Source of the DNA: Chryseobacterium paridis
GTDB taxonomy: Bacteria; Bacteroidota; Bacteroidia; Flavobacteriales; Weeksellaceae
Assembly: GCF_016595215.1 (NCBI RefSeq)
Contig: NZ_JAENHK010000001.1
Location: 992,001-1,056,000, forward strand
Length of the DNA stretch: 64,000 nucleotides
Direction: 5' to 3'
Below are positions 26,303 through 35,500 of the stretch, one piece after another; positions within the stretch are counted from its first letter, which is position 1, and the number at the start of each line of letters is the position of its first letter. The notes below the pieces were generated by a model. That model was not told where the DNA came from. It worked only from the letters and a program-made list of their open reading frames with translations, and did no database searches. The translations under genes were made by a program, and so were the position numbers.

Positions 26303-27271
26303 TTAAAGTCCTAAACTTTCTCTTACTCGTTTAATCGTTTCTACCGCAATCACTCTTGTTTTTGCAGCTCCCTCCTGAAGCTTTGCTTCCAATTCATCCA
26401 GATGGGTCATGTAATAATTAAATGTTTCTCTTTCTTTTTGGAAACGGATTGTAATAAGATTTAAAAGCTCAGTTTTTGCGTGTCCGTATCCGAAGTTTCC
26501 AGCTAAATATTTTGCTCTTAATTCTTCTGTTTGTTCCGGAGTAGCAATAAGCTCATAAAGAGCGAAAACTTTATCTGTTTCCGGATCTTTAGGCTCTTCT
26601 AAAGATTTAGAGTCTGTTTCAATGCTCATTACCTGTTTTTTCAATTCCTTATCTGATAAGAAAATATTAATAATATTTCCCATGGATTTAGACATTTTAC
26701 GGCCATCGGTTCCAGGAACGTATTTTGTGTTTTCCTGAAGTTCAGCCTGAGGAAGTACTAAAACTTCTCCCATCTGATTATTAAACCTTGAGGCAACATC
26801 ACGGGCAATCTCTAAATGCTGAAGCTGATCTTTTCCTACAGGTACTATTTCTGCATCATACAATAAAATATCTGCAGCCATTAGAATAGGATAAGTAAAA
26901 AGACCCGCATTAACATCCTGAAGACGGTCTGCTTTATCTTTAAATGAGTGAGCAAGCGTTAATCTCTGATAAGGAAAAAAACATGATAAATGCCAAGATA
27001 GTTCACAGGTTTCAGGGATGTCACTCTGTCTGTAAAAGAATGTTTTTTCAGTATCTAAACCACAAGCAAGCCAAGCCGCAGCAATCTCGTAGGTATTTTG
27101 TTTGAGCTCTTTCGCATCTTTTATCTGTGTTAAAGAATGCAGATTAGCAATAAATAAAAATGATTCATTTCCTTCCTGTTTTGATAGTTCAACAGCAGGA
27201 ATAATAGCACCTAATAAGTTTCCAAGGTGCGGGGTTCCGGTGGCTTGAATGCCGGTAAGAATTCTTGACAT
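26303..27271 (-). CDS. trpS: Tryptophanyl-tRNA synthetase
   Basis: 322 residues, the usual bacterial length. Class I signatures are TGTPHLGN (HIGH-type) near residue 11 and KMSKS in DGRKMSKSMGN. It charges tRNA-Trp with tryptophan. A TAAATTTG -7 box lies on the minus strand at 27306-27313, about 35 bases upstream of the start. Confidence 0.97.
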   Translation of the reverse strand: MSRILTGIQATGTPHLGNLLGAIIPAVELSKQEGNESFLFIANLHSLTQIKDAKELKQNTYEIAAAWLACGLDTEKTFFYRQSDIPETCELSWHLSCFFPYQRLTLAHSFKDKADRLQDVNAGLFTYPILMAADILLYDAEIVPVGKDQLQHLEIARDVASRFNNQMGEVLVLPQAELQENTKYVPGTDGRKMSKSMGNIINIFLSDKELKKQVMSIETDSKSLEEPKDPETDKVFALYELIATPEQTEELRAKYLAGNFGYGHAKTELLNLITIRFQKERETFNYYMTHLDELEAKLQEGAAKTRVIAVETIKRVRESLGL

Positions 27272-27334
27272 TTTGTTTTATTATTTATAAAAAATTAGTG
27301 AATTACAAATTTACGAGGTTTGGGGGAATAATGA

Positions 27335-27374
27335 ATTAAAAGATTAAAAGATTAAAAGATTAAAAGATTAAAAG
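27335..27374. repeat. Five tandem copies of ATTAAAAG
   Basis: Five perfect 8-base units lie in the trpS-SanA gap. Such a perfect short array could vary in copy number by slippage. It sits close to the trpS promoter side, so a change in copy number could alter spacing upstream. Confidence 0.9.
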
Positions 27375-27391
27375 ATCTTATGGTAAATCTC

Positions 27392-27421
27392 ATGAATACA
27401 TTTTACATGAATACTTTTTAC
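27392..27421. repeat. Dimer of a 15-base unit, also present at 35430
   Basis: The units ATGAATACATTTTAC and ATGAATACTTTTTAC lie head to tail. The same dimer occurs at 35430-35459 with three or four changes. Both copies are intergenic. Confidence 0.8.
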
Positions 27422-27451
27422 AAAAAATCAAACAACCCCCTTTTAATACAT

Positions 27452-28096
27452 CTATGGAATCACAATCTTTTCTCCCCCGAATTTCGGTTGTACCCCAAAC
27501 AAAAGATCCCAATATACCTTAGCTTTAGCAGCATACTCCCTCATATTGGTTTTTAACCCTACGTATTTATTCACATCATTTGCATTATATCCGTAAGCTT
27601 CAATTCCATTTTTTCGGGCCAAAAACACGGCTCTTTCATTATGGAATTTTTGCGAAATAATGATCAACTTGGTTTGTCCGAAAATCTCTTTAGCCCTTAC
27701 CACGGAATCCAAGGTTCTGAAACCAGCGTGATCAAGAATTATTTTATCTTCTGGAATTCCATATTTCATTAAAGCAAGCTGCATATCTTCAGGTTCATTA
27801 TAATCCTTTGTGCTGTTGTCACCACTTACAATAATGTATTGTATTTTACCACTTTTATACAGGTCAATTGCAGCTTGTATTCTATTGTAGAAATAAGCAT
27901 TAGGCATTCCGTTACTTAATATCTTGCTAGTGCCGAGGAGTACTGCAGTTTTGGTATTAGGAAGGGTAGAGATGTTATTAGTAAGATAAGGTTCACTTTG
28001 CTTTTTAATATTATAGTTGGCAAAGGCAACAAAAATAATTCCTGCAACCATAAGAAGCAGGAATATTTTAAATATATTTTTTGTCAATTTTTTCAT
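27452..28096 (-). CDS. SanA/YdcF-like DUF218 membrane protein
   Basis: 214 residues. One N-terminal membrane segment (IFKIFLLLMVAGIIFVAFA) precedes a DUF218 domain: AVLLGTSKIL, YFYNRIQAAIDLYKSGKIQYIIVSGDN, EPEDMQLALMKYGIPEDKIILD and SQKFHNERAVFLAR. SanA-like proteins affect envelope permeability in enterobacteria; the activity is unknown. It lies 12 bases after lspA in the same direction. Confidence 0.85.
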   Translation of the reverse strand: MKKLTKNIFKIFLLLMVAGIIFVAFANYNIKKQSEPYLTNNISTLPNTKTAVLLGTSKILSNGMPNAYFYNRIQAAIDLYKSGKIQYIIVSGDNSTKDYNEPEDMQLALMKYGIPEDKIILDHAGFRTLDSVVRAKEIFGQTKLIIISQKFHNERAVFLARKNGIEAYGYNANDVNKYVGLKTNMREYAAKAKVYWDLLFGVQPKFGGEKIVIP

Positions 28097-28108
28097 TCAA
28101 TATGTTTT

Positions 28109-28747
28109 TTAGAACTCCAGTCCGTTTGGAAAGGCTTTTTTTCTGAAAACCAATAGAAAGATGGCACCTACTGTAATTGCAGAGTCGGCAACATTAAAGA
28201 TGTACTTGAAAAATTCAATATGTTTTCCACCAATTAATGGATAGCTTTCAGGAACATTCCAATCTACAATAGGAAAATGAAGCATATCTACAACGCAACC
28301 TCTCATGAAAGAAGAATATCCTTGTCCGGCAGATGCTATTTTTGAAATACCTCCATAGCCAATCCACCTGTCGATACTTGGATCATAAACTGTTCCACTG
28401 TCGAAGATTAAACCATAAAACATTCCGTCGATAAGGTTACCAATCGCTCCTGCAAAAATAATAGCCATCGGAATGATCAAATAGTTTGAAGCTCCTTGTT
28501 GCAGCCATTTTTTAAACATATAAACCATTCCGCCAATCAGGAATATTCTAAGGATAACTAAAAAGTACTTGCCAATAACACCTCCGAAATGAAGGCCATA
28601 AGCCATTCCCGGGTTCTCTACGAAAGTAAGTTTAAAACCAGGAAGAACAGAAACACTGTCATCCAGATTGAAATGGGTCTTAATATAAATTTTTGAAGCC
28701 TGGTCTATTAACAATACCAAAAATGTAATAGCTAATATCTTTTTCAT
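28109..28747 (-). CDS. lspA: Lipoprotein signal peptidase (signal peptidase II)
   Basis: 212 residues, longer than the usual 160-170. The catalytic aspartates are Asp107 (GAIGNLIDGMF) and Asp188 (FNVADSAITVG). About 45 extra residues between about 113 and 158 (including a YDPSIDRWIGYGG segment) lie between them and account for the length. It cleaves prolipoprotein signal peptides in the inner membrane, as needed by the many lipoproteins in this window. Its start overlaps the upstream small gene by one base. Confidence 0.94.
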   Translation of the reverse strand: MKKILAITFLVLLIDQASKIYIKTHFNLDDSVSVLPGFKLTFVENPGMAYGLHFGGVIGKYFLVILRIFLIGGMVYMFKKWLQQGASNYLIIPMAIIFAGAIGNLIDGMFYGLIFDSGTVYDPSIDRWIGYGGISKIASAGQGYSSFMRGCVVDMLHFPIVDWNVPESYPLIGGKHIEFFKYIFNVADSAITVGAIFLLVFRKKAFPNGLEF

Positions 28748-28941
28748 TACTGTCCTTTAGGTTTTGAAGGTTTTGCAGCTGCTTTTACATTTTTATTATC
28801 GCTTGCTTTCTTGATCACTTTTTGTCCATTAAATGAACTCTTAACATGAGCTTTTTCAAACTTAATGTTCATTTCTTTCAAAACACTTTTCAGTGCGCTC
28901 AGCTCCATCGGATTTTTAGGATGTACTATAATAGATTCCAT
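28747..28941 (-). CDS. Small DUF2683-like protein
   Basis: 64 residues. The N-terminal half (MESIIVHPKNPMELSALKSV) matches the DUF2683 pattern common in Bacteroidetes. The C-terminal half is Lys/Ala-rich. DUF2683 proteins are sometimes antitoxin-like in context, but no toxin partner is adjacent here. It overlaps lspA by one base and appears to be part of the ileS-lspA unit. Confidence 0.7.
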   Translation of the reverse strand: MESIIVHPKNPMELSALKSVLKEMNIKFEKAHVKSSFNGQKVIKKASDNKNVKAAAKPSKPKGQ

Positions 28942-28957
28942 TTCTTATATTTTATTT

Positions 28958-29203
28958 TTACTTCTTAGATAACTCGTCAAGTCTTTTTCTTTCTTTTGGA
29001 GAAAGATCGTTGATGCCGTTTTTACCCATCTTACCTAAGAGTCTGTCAATTTCTTTTTCCCTTTCGCGTTTATCTGAATTAAACTGATCATCTATTGTGT
29101 AGTTTTTATGTTGATCAGGAAAGAATTTATTCTTAATTCTGTCTCTGTTGAAAAACCATAAAACTGCAATAAGGATAATCCCTAAAATTAAGTATTCGCT
29201 CAT
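28958..29203 (-). CDS. Small membrane-anchored protein (DUF6576-like C-terminus)
   Basis: 81 residues. An N-terminal membrane segment (YLILGIILIAVLWFF) is followed by a basic linker and a C-terminal block GKMGKNGINDLSPKERKRLDEL that resembles the short domain also found at the end of Bacteroidetes rhomboid proteins. Function unknown. It lies between the DksA-like gene and the DUF2683-like gene in the same direction. Confidence 0.65.
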   Translation of the reverse strand: MSEYLILGIILIAVLWFFNRDRIKNKFFPDQHKNYTIDDQFNSDKREREKEIDRLLGKMGKNGINDLSPKERKRLDELSKK

Positions 29204-29283
29204 GGATATAAATTAAAAATTAGGTTTATAAAGTATTACTTCTAATACAATATAAACCCAAATTTATTTTACAAACCTTACGG

Positions 29284-29664
29284 TTATTTCTGCATATTTT
29301 TCGCTTCGATGCTTAATGTAGCGTGAGGAACTGCTAATAATCTTTCTTTTGGAATCAGCTTACCTGTTACTCTACAAACACCATACGTTTTATTTTCTAT
29401 TCTGATTAAAGCGTTTTTAAGATCGCGAACGAACTTTTCCTGCCTTCCGGCTAAGATGGAGTTTTGTTCTTTACTTAAAGTTTCAGCTCCTTCTTCAAAC
29501 GCTTTGAACGTAGGAGATGTATCATCTGTTCCGTTATTCTGGTCGTTGATAAAACTTTCTCTTATCAGTTGTAAATCTTTTTCAGCTTTCTCTATTTTTT
29601 CTTTAATGATCGCTTTAAACTCTTGTAAATCAGAATCATTATATCTTACTCTTTCGTCTGACAT
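29284..29664 (-). CDS. TraR/DksA-family protein with degenerate zinc finger
   Basis: 126 residues. The coiled-coil part (about 10-85) and the short zinc-finger-like end YGVCRVTGKLIPKERL...ATLSIEAK follow the DksA/TraR layout. Of the four expected cysteines only one remains (CRVTG for CxxCG, LSIEAK for CIxCQ), so zinc is probably not bound. DksA-type proteins bind the RNA polymerase secondary channel. It lies 60 bases downstream of ileS. Confidence 0.85.
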   Translation of the reverse strand: MSDERVRYNDSDLQEFKAIIKEKIEKAEKDLQLIRESFINDQNNGTDDTSPTFKAFEEGAETLSKEQNSILAGRQEKFVRDLKNALIRIENKTYGVCRVTGKLIPKERLLAVPHATLSIEAKNMQK

Positions 29665-29723
29665 GTTCTTTTCTCTTTTTTAATAAAATTATGAAATGGA
29701 ATTTGAAATGCAATAACTATATG

Positions 29724-32700
29724 TTAATTTTTTTCAACATTTACCTTAAAATTAACCTCATCTATCTCGATTTCGTTAAAATTTGAAAGTGAAGATACAA
29801 TTTCTATTTTATTTGACAAGACCTCTGCAGAAATATATTCCTCATTTTTCTTGATATTATCAAGGAATGGTGAATTTTCTTCTATGAAGATATTTATTCT
29901 GTCAGTCAACTCAAAGTCTTTGTCTTTTCTTAGGTTTTGAATTCTATTAATGAATTCTCTTGCAATACCCTCAGATTTCAATTCGTCTGTTAACGTCAAA
30001 TCTAATGCCACAGTTGTTTTCCCATCAGAAGTTACTGTCCATCCCGGAATATCTTTTGTTGAAATTTCAACGTCGTTCATTGTTATTTCATAGCCCTGGA
30101 TATCTATTTTACCTTCTTTTTCTAAATTAGAAATTTGTTCTGCTGAAAATTCAGCAATTTCATTTCCAACCACTTTCATATCCTTTCCAAGTTTAGGCCC
30201 TAAAGCCTTAAAATTAGGTTTGATTTGCTTTACAATTAAATGAGAAGCTTCTTCTGCATTGATTAATTGTAATTCTTTTACATTCACTTCCTGCTTGATC
30301 AGTTCTGCGACAGCTAAAATCTGTTCTTCAGCTTTAGAATCCAATACAGGAACCAATACCTTTTGTAAAGGCTGACGTACTTTTACATTCTCCTTCTTTC
30401 TTAAAGAGAACACCATACTTGTGATCTGCTGCGCCAAATGAGTTTTTTCAACCAGATCCTGATCGATTAAACTTTCATCAGCAACCGGGAAGTCTGTAAG
30501 GTGTATTGATTCACAGTTTTCTTTTCCTGTTACCTTATTCAGATCCTGGTACAACTGATCCATAAAGAATGGAGCAATTGGTGCTGATAATTTAGCAACT
30601 ATTTCAAGACAAGTATATAAAGTCTGGTAAGCAGAGATCTTATCATCAGAATACTCTCCTTTCCAGAAACGTCTTCTGCATAATCTTACATACCAGTTAC
30701 TTAAGTTATCGTTTACAAAATTACTTATCGCTCTTGCTACTCTTGTAGGTTCATAATCCTCATAGAATGCTTTTACTTCTTTGATCAAAAGATTCAGTTC
30801 GGAAAGGATCCATCTGTCAATTTCTGGACGGTTTTCCATCTCTTTTTCTGAATAGTTGAATCCATCCACATTCGCATATAACGCAAAGAAAGAATAGGTA
30901 TTATAAAGTGTACCGAAGAATTTTCTTCTCACTTCGTCGATTCCTTCAATATCGAATTTCAAATTCTCCCAAGGGTTCGCATTGGAGATCATGTACCAAC
31001 GTGTGGCATCAGGTCCGTAAACAGAAAGTGTTTCAAACGGATCTACTGCATTCCCTAAACGTTTAGACATTTTCTGACCGTTTTTATCCAAAACAAGTCC
31101 GTTACTCATTACGTTTTTATAAGCAACTGAATCAAATACAGCTGTTCCGATAGCATGAAGAGTATAGAACCAACCACGAGTCTGGTCAACTCCTTCTGCA
31201 ATAAAGTCTGCCGGGAAAGCTTTTTTATTGTCTATTAATTCTTTATTCTCAAAAGGATAATGCAATTGTGCATAAGGCATAGAACCTGAATCAAACCAAA
31301 CGTCGATCAGATCACTCTCACGATTCATCGGTTTTCCTGATGCTGATACCAAAACAACTTTGTCAACTACATTTTTATGCAGGTCAACCAAAGAATAGTT
31401 TTCCTCAGACATATTCCCTATTTCAAATCCTTTGAAAGGATTTTCTTTCATAAATCCTTTTTCAACAGATTTTTCGATCTCGTTGTATAATTCCTCTACT
31501 GAGCCGATCACCATTTCTTCTTTCAGGTCATCCGTTCTCCAGATAGGCAACGGGATTCCCCAATAACGTGAACGTGAAAGGTTCCAGTCGTTTACATTTT
31601 CTAACCAGTTGGCAAAACGTCCTTCTCCGGTAGCTTTTGGCTTCCAGTTGATCTCTTTGTTCAGATTAACCAAACGGTCTTTTACAGCCGTCATTTTCAC
31701 AAACCATGAATCTAATGGATAATACAATACAGGTTTGTCAGTTCTCCAGCAATGAGGATAACTGTGGACGTATTTCTCTACTTTAAAGGCTTTATTCTCT
31801 TCTTTTAATACGATGGCTAAATGAACATCCCATGATTTCTCAGGAGCAGTTCCGTCATCATAGTATTCATTTTTGATATATTTTCCTGAAAATACTTCAG
31901 GAACATTTTTTCCTTTTATAAATCTACCTTGTAAATCTACTAATGGAACAAGATTGTCATTCTCATCTTTTACCAACATTGGTGGAATACCAGCATCTTT
32001 AGCCACTCTTGCATCATCCGCACCAAAAGTAGGTGCGATATGTACGATACCTGTACCATCTTCCGTAGTTACAAAGTCTCCAAGAATTACTCTGAATGCC
32101 TTTTCAGGAGTTTCAGATGGAGTAAACCAAGGGATCAATTGTTCATATTGAGTACCAGCTAGTTTTTCTCCTGTAAATTCTTTAAGGATCTGATAAGGGA
32201 TTGTTTTACTTTCTGATGTATAGTTCGCAAAATCTTCCTCTGTTCCTGCAACATATTTTTTACCAAAGTTCTTTTCCAGAAGAACTCTTGCCAATACAAT
32301 TGTTATAGGCTCAAAAGTATATTGATTGAAAGTTTTAACAACAACATATTCAATGTCTCTTCCTACAGCTAGTGCAGTGTTTGAAGGCAATGTCCATGGA
32401 GTAGTCGTCCATGCTAAAATATCTACGTTACCATCTACATCATTGAACAGATCACTGGTTTCTTTCTTAACTCTGAATTGAGCTACTATTGTAGTGTCTG
32501 AAACATCACGATACGTTCCCGGCTGGTTCAATTCATGTGAAGAAAGCCCTGTTCCTGCTTTTGGAGAGTAAGGTTGGATGGTATAACCTTTATACAACAA
32601 TTCTTTGCTGTACAATTGTTTCAACAACCACCAAACAGTTTCCATATATTTTGACTTATAGGTAATGTAAGGATCATCAAGATCCACCCAGTATCCTATT

Positions 32701-33113
32701 TTCTCTGTAAGGTCATTCCACAGGTCTGTGTAACGCATTACTGCTTCACGACATGCTTTATTGTAATCTTCAATAGAAATTTTTTTGCCAATATCTTCTT
32801 TTGTAATTCCTAATTCCTTTTCAACACCCAGCTCTACAGGAAGTCCGTGCGTATCCCAACCCGCTTTACGGAAAACTTGTTTTCCGTTCTGAGTCTGATA
32901 ACGACAGAAAATATCCTTCAACGCTCTTGCCATTACATGGTGAATTCCAGGCATACCGTTTGCTGAAGGCGGACCTTCATAAAATACAAACTCAGGGCTA
33001 CCCTCGCGAATTTCAACACTTTTATTGAATGTTTTATTTTGTTTCCAAAATTCCGAAACGTTGTCGGCTATATCAATAAGGTTGAGGTTTTTGTATTCTT
33101 TAAATTGGCTCAT
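29724..33113 (-). CDS. ileS: Isoleucyl-tRNA synthetase
   Basis: 1129 residues, longer than E. coli IleRS (938) and of the size of the eukaryote-like IleS2 type. Class I signatures: PPSANGMPGIHHVMARALKD (HIGH-type) near residue 48 and KMSKRLGNAVDPFE. The editing domain and the anticodon domain (EIDRWILSELN..., LCRRRFWKG) are recognisable. The type-2 call is from length and the first motif and is tentative. It heads the ileS-DksA-like-lspA-SanA-like series. A TAAATTTG box lies on the minus strand at 33149-33156. Confidence 0.96.
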   Translation of the reverse strand: MSQFKEYKNLNLIDIADNVSEFWKQNKTFNKSVEIREGSPEFVFYEGPPSANGMPGIHHVMARALKDIFCRYQTQNGKQVFRKAGWDTHGLPVELGVEKELGITKEDIGKKISIEDYNKACREAVMRYTDLWNDLTEKIGYWVDLDDPYITYKSKYMETVWWLLKQLYSKELLYKGYTIQPYSPKAGTGLSSHELNQPGTYRDVSDTTIVAQFRVKKETSDLFNDVDGNVDILAWTTTPWTLPSNTALAVGRDIEYVVVKTFNQYTFEPITIVLARVLLEKNFGKKYVAGTEEDFANYTSESKTIPYQILKEFTGEKLAGTQYEQLIPWFTPSETPEKAFRVILGDFVTTEDGTGIVHIAPTFGADDARVAKDAGIPPMLVKDENDNLVPLVDLQGRFIKGKNVPEVFSGKYIKNEYYDDGTAPEKSWDVHLAIVLKEENKAFKVEKYVHSYPHCWRTDKPVLYYPLDSWFVKMTAVKDRLVNLNKEINWKPKATGEGRFANWLENVNDWNLSRSRYWGIPLPIWRTDDLKEEMVIGSVEELYNEIEKSVEKGFMKENPFKGFEIGNMSEENYSLVDLHKNVVDKVVLVSASGKPMNRESDLIDVWFDSGSMPYAQLHYPFENKELIDNKKAFPADFIAEGVDQTRGWFYTLHAIGTAVFDSVAYKNVMSNGLVLDKNGQKMSKRLGNAVDPFETLSVYGPDATRWYMISNANPWENLKFDIEGIDEVRRKFFGTLYNTYSFFALYANVDGFNYSEKEMENRPEIDRWILSELNLLIKEVKAFYEDYEPTRVARAISNFVNDNLSNWYVRLCRRRFWKGEYSDDKISAYQTLYTCLEIVAKLSAPIAPFFMDQLYQDLNKVTGKENCESIHLTDFPVADESLIDQDLVEKTHLAQQITSMVFSLRKKENVKVRQPLQKVLVPVLDSKAEEQILAVAELIKQEVNVKELQLINAEEASHLIVKQIKPNFKALGPKLGKDMKVVGNEIAEFSAEQISNLEKEGKIDIQGYEITMNDVEISTKDIPGWTVTSDGKTTVALDLTLTDELKSEGIAREFINRIQNLRKDKDFELTDRINIFIEENSPFLDNIKKNEEYISAEVLSNKIEIVSSLSNFNEIEIDEVNFKVNVEKN

Positions 33114-33339
33114 TGTACTATCTCAATATCGTTGATTAATTAAGTTGGCAAATTTAGTGATTTTTTGTCGGTTTATAATATATGTTTTATTTTGATATCA
33201 TCTATTAAAAAGTTCAATTTCAGAAATATAAATAAAGCGATCAATTATTTGTGAATTTTAAAATGTAAAAGGGAGATTTTTTTTAAGGTTTTTTCCAGAT
33301 ATCTCTATGACTTTTACTAATTAAAATTGATTACCATAT
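33114..33339. other. Intergenic gap upstream of ileS
   Basis: AT-rich sequence with the likely ileS promoter (TAAATTTG, minus strand, 33149-33156). No open frame of note was seen. It runs into the composite repeat at 33340. Confidence 0.5.
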
Positions 33340-33610
33340 CAATAGAAGTGGGCTTTAGCTCACTTTCAAATTATACATTGTATCATTTGGTTTTAACCAA
33401 AAACTTAAAAATATCCTCACGCAGATTTTGAAAGATTATACAGTTTTTTTAAAGCAAAGTTTTAATATAATTATTATTAAGCTTCAGGTAAGCAAAGAAG
33501 TGATCAACAAGTTGATCAGACGAAGCTATGTTTTCAAGCTTCGCGAAGCAGATTTATCTGCCTTTACCTCTTAAAATAAAAAGTTAGCCAAATAAAATCT
33601 TTGCGTTAAA
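33340..33610. repeat. Composite intergenic element made of successive small palindromes
   Basis: Five palindromes follow one another: AAGTGGGCTTTAGCTCACTT (33346-33365), TTTGGTTTTAACCAAA (33386-33401), GATCAACAAGTTGATC (33502-33517), GCTTCGCGAAGC (33538-33549) and GCAGATTTATCTGC (33548-33561). Words such as CACGCAGATTTTG, GCAAAGTTTT and TTTGCGTTA link them. I recall similar strings in Chryseobacterium intergenic regions, so it is probably a dispersed REP-like repeat, but I cannot verify this here. No gene was seen. Confidence 0.75.
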
Positions 33611-33721
33611 ATAAAAAATAATCATCCGTAAAACCTTTGAAATCACTGGAAAAACAAAGACCTTTTCAGACAGGTAAGGAAAAATTTTGTAAATTTAGGA
33701 TAACACATAAAAACCATTTGA

Positions 33722-35401
33722 ATGAAAACCTTTTCAAAATCTTTACTCATTATTTGTTATACCATTGGAAACCTGATCTTTGCTCAAAATAACTATCCTC
33801 AAAACTACTTTAGGAATCCTTTAAATATTCCGATACAGTTGGCTGCCAATTTTGGAGCAGTCCGTTCCAATCATTTTCATATGGGGCTGGATATACGAAC
33901 CAATAGTCAGGAAAATCTTCCGGTTGTTGCAGCTGCAGATGGTTATGTGAGCAGAATAAAAGTAGAGCGTTATGGTTTTGGAAATGCTGTTTATGTTACA
34001 CACCCTAATGGATACACAACTGTTTATGCACACCTGAATTCCTATTTTGATTCTCTCGATGAATATGTAAAGCAGAGACAATACAAGGATGAGAAATGGG
34101 AACAGGACATTACCTTTTCTGCCGGACAATTTCCTGTTTCTAAAGGTCAAATGATTGCATTGAGTGGTAATACAGGGGGGTCCGCAGGACCTCACCTGCA
34201 TTTTGAAATCAGAGATACTAAAACTGAAGAATGTCTCAATCCTTTGCTATTTGGTTTTAATATTCCGGATGGTGTTGCACCTGTTATCAGTGGGTTATAT
34301 TGGTATGACCGGCGTTTTAGCAGTTATGAGCCAGGTGCCAATGATATTGCGGTTAAAAAAGTAGGTAATATTTATAAAACTGATATTGTGTACGTCAGCT
34401 CACCTTCGATAAGTTTGGCTATAAAAGCTGTAGATAAAGCAAATAAGGGATTTAATTTAGGGATTTATGAAGCACAATTGCTGATAGATAATCATTTAAT
34501 ATACGGCTTCAAGATTGATAAAGTAAGTTATGATGATACGCGCTATATCAATGGGTGCATTGATTATGCAAAATTCATTCGCGATAAAATGAGCATTCAG
34601 CATTTGTCTGTATTACCTGGGATGAAACTACCTGATTATAGTTTCGGTTCAAATGGAATTATAACACTCCCGGATGAAGCCATTCACAATATCGAAATCG
34701 TTATAAAAGATATTAACGGAAACACAAGCAGGTTAACAACGCAGATTCAGCTGAACAAAACTTTAGACAGAGTGTCGTCCGGTTCTAGAACAATAACACC
34801 TAATGAGGGAAAAATGGTTAAAACAGAAAACGCAGAAATCAATTTTGATAAAAATGCGGTTTATGATGCCGTCAATTTTTCTATGTCTGAAAGATCCGAT
34901 CCTGATGCTGTTTCCAATGCTGTCATCTTACATAATCTTTATGTCCCTGTTCATAACAATTACTCTTTAAAGATAAAACCAAATAGAAAATTAACTGGAG
35001 AAGAAAAGAATCAAACGGTGATGGAGCTTAATTATGGAAGCGATAAAGAATTTGTGAAAGGAAAATGGAATGGAAACGGGATGGAAGGACAGTTTAAGAG
35101 ACTGGGAGTTGCAAGACTTCTTTTGGATACTAGTTTGCCTTCTGTTTCTCCCAATTGGAAAGAAGGAATGTTTGTAGGAAATAGTTCACTGCAATTAAAG
35201 GGAACAACGAAAATTGGAGATATTGAATCATTTCGAGCAGAACTGGATGAGAAATGGCTTCGGTTTGCCCGTGTAAAAGACAATTTTGTATATGTCTTTG
35301 ATGAAAATTGTCCAAAAGGATCGGGTTTACATACTTTAAAAGTGACAACGATGAATACCGCAGGAAACATAAATACACAAACTTTTACTTTTCAGAGATA
35401 A
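33722..35401 (+). CDS. M23-family peptidase (LysM-less, secreted)
   Basis: 559 residues with a signal peptide ending at LIFAQ. The lysostaphin-like M23 site has HFHMGLD (His53, Asp57) and GPHLHFE (His158, His160), with GNTGGSAGPHLHFE the typical end block. The remaining about 390 residues are beta-rich and lack a named domain. It should cleave peptidoglycan cross-links or act as a degenerate hydrolase activator in the periplasm; the zinc ligands are intact. Confidence 0.9.
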   Translation: MKTFSKSLLIICYTIGNLIFAQNNYPQNYFRNPLNIPIQLAANFGAVRSNHFHMGLDIRTNSQENLPVVAAADGYVSRIKVERYGFGNAVYVTHPNGYTTVYAHLNSYFDSLDEYVKQRQYKDEKWEQDITFSAGQFPVSKGQMIALSGNTGGSAGPHLHFEIRDTKTEECLNPLLFGFNIPDGVAPVISGLYWYDRRFSSYEPGANDIAVKKVGNIYKTDIVYVSSPSISLAIKAVDKANKGFNLGIYEAQLLIDNHLIYGFKIDKVSYDDTRYINGCIDYAKFIRDKMSIQHLSVLPGMKLPDYSFGSNGIITLPDEAIHNIEIVIKDINGNTSRLTTQIQLNKTLDRVSSGSRTITPNEGKMVKTENAEINFDKNAVYDAVNFSMSERSDPDAVSNAVILHNLYVPVHNNYSLKIKPNRKLTGEEKNQTVMELNYGSDKEFVKGKWNGNGMEGQFKRLGVARLLLDTSLPSVSPNWKEGMFVGNSSLQLKGTTKIGDIESFRAELDEKWLRFARVKDNFVYVFDENCPKGSGLHTLKVTTMNTAGNINTQTFTFQR

Positions 35402-35429
35402 TGTTTAGCTTAAGGCAAAATTGAAAATC

Positions 35430-35459
35430 ATGAATACATTTTACATAAATACATTCTAC
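35430..35459. repeat. Second copy of the 15-base dimer
   Basis: The units ATGAATACATTTTAC and ATAAATACATTCTAC match the dimer at 27392-27421. It lies between the M23 peptidase gene and the adenylating-enzyme gene. Confidence 0.8.
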
Positions 35460-35500
35460 AAAGTTTTATTTAATAAATTTGCTACTTAAAATTAATATCA

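Noticed and set aside
27335..27374. Possible CRISPR-like array from the ATTAAAAG copies
   Set aside because: The 8-base units are contiguous with no spacers, and no cas gene lies nearby; it is a simple tandem repeat.
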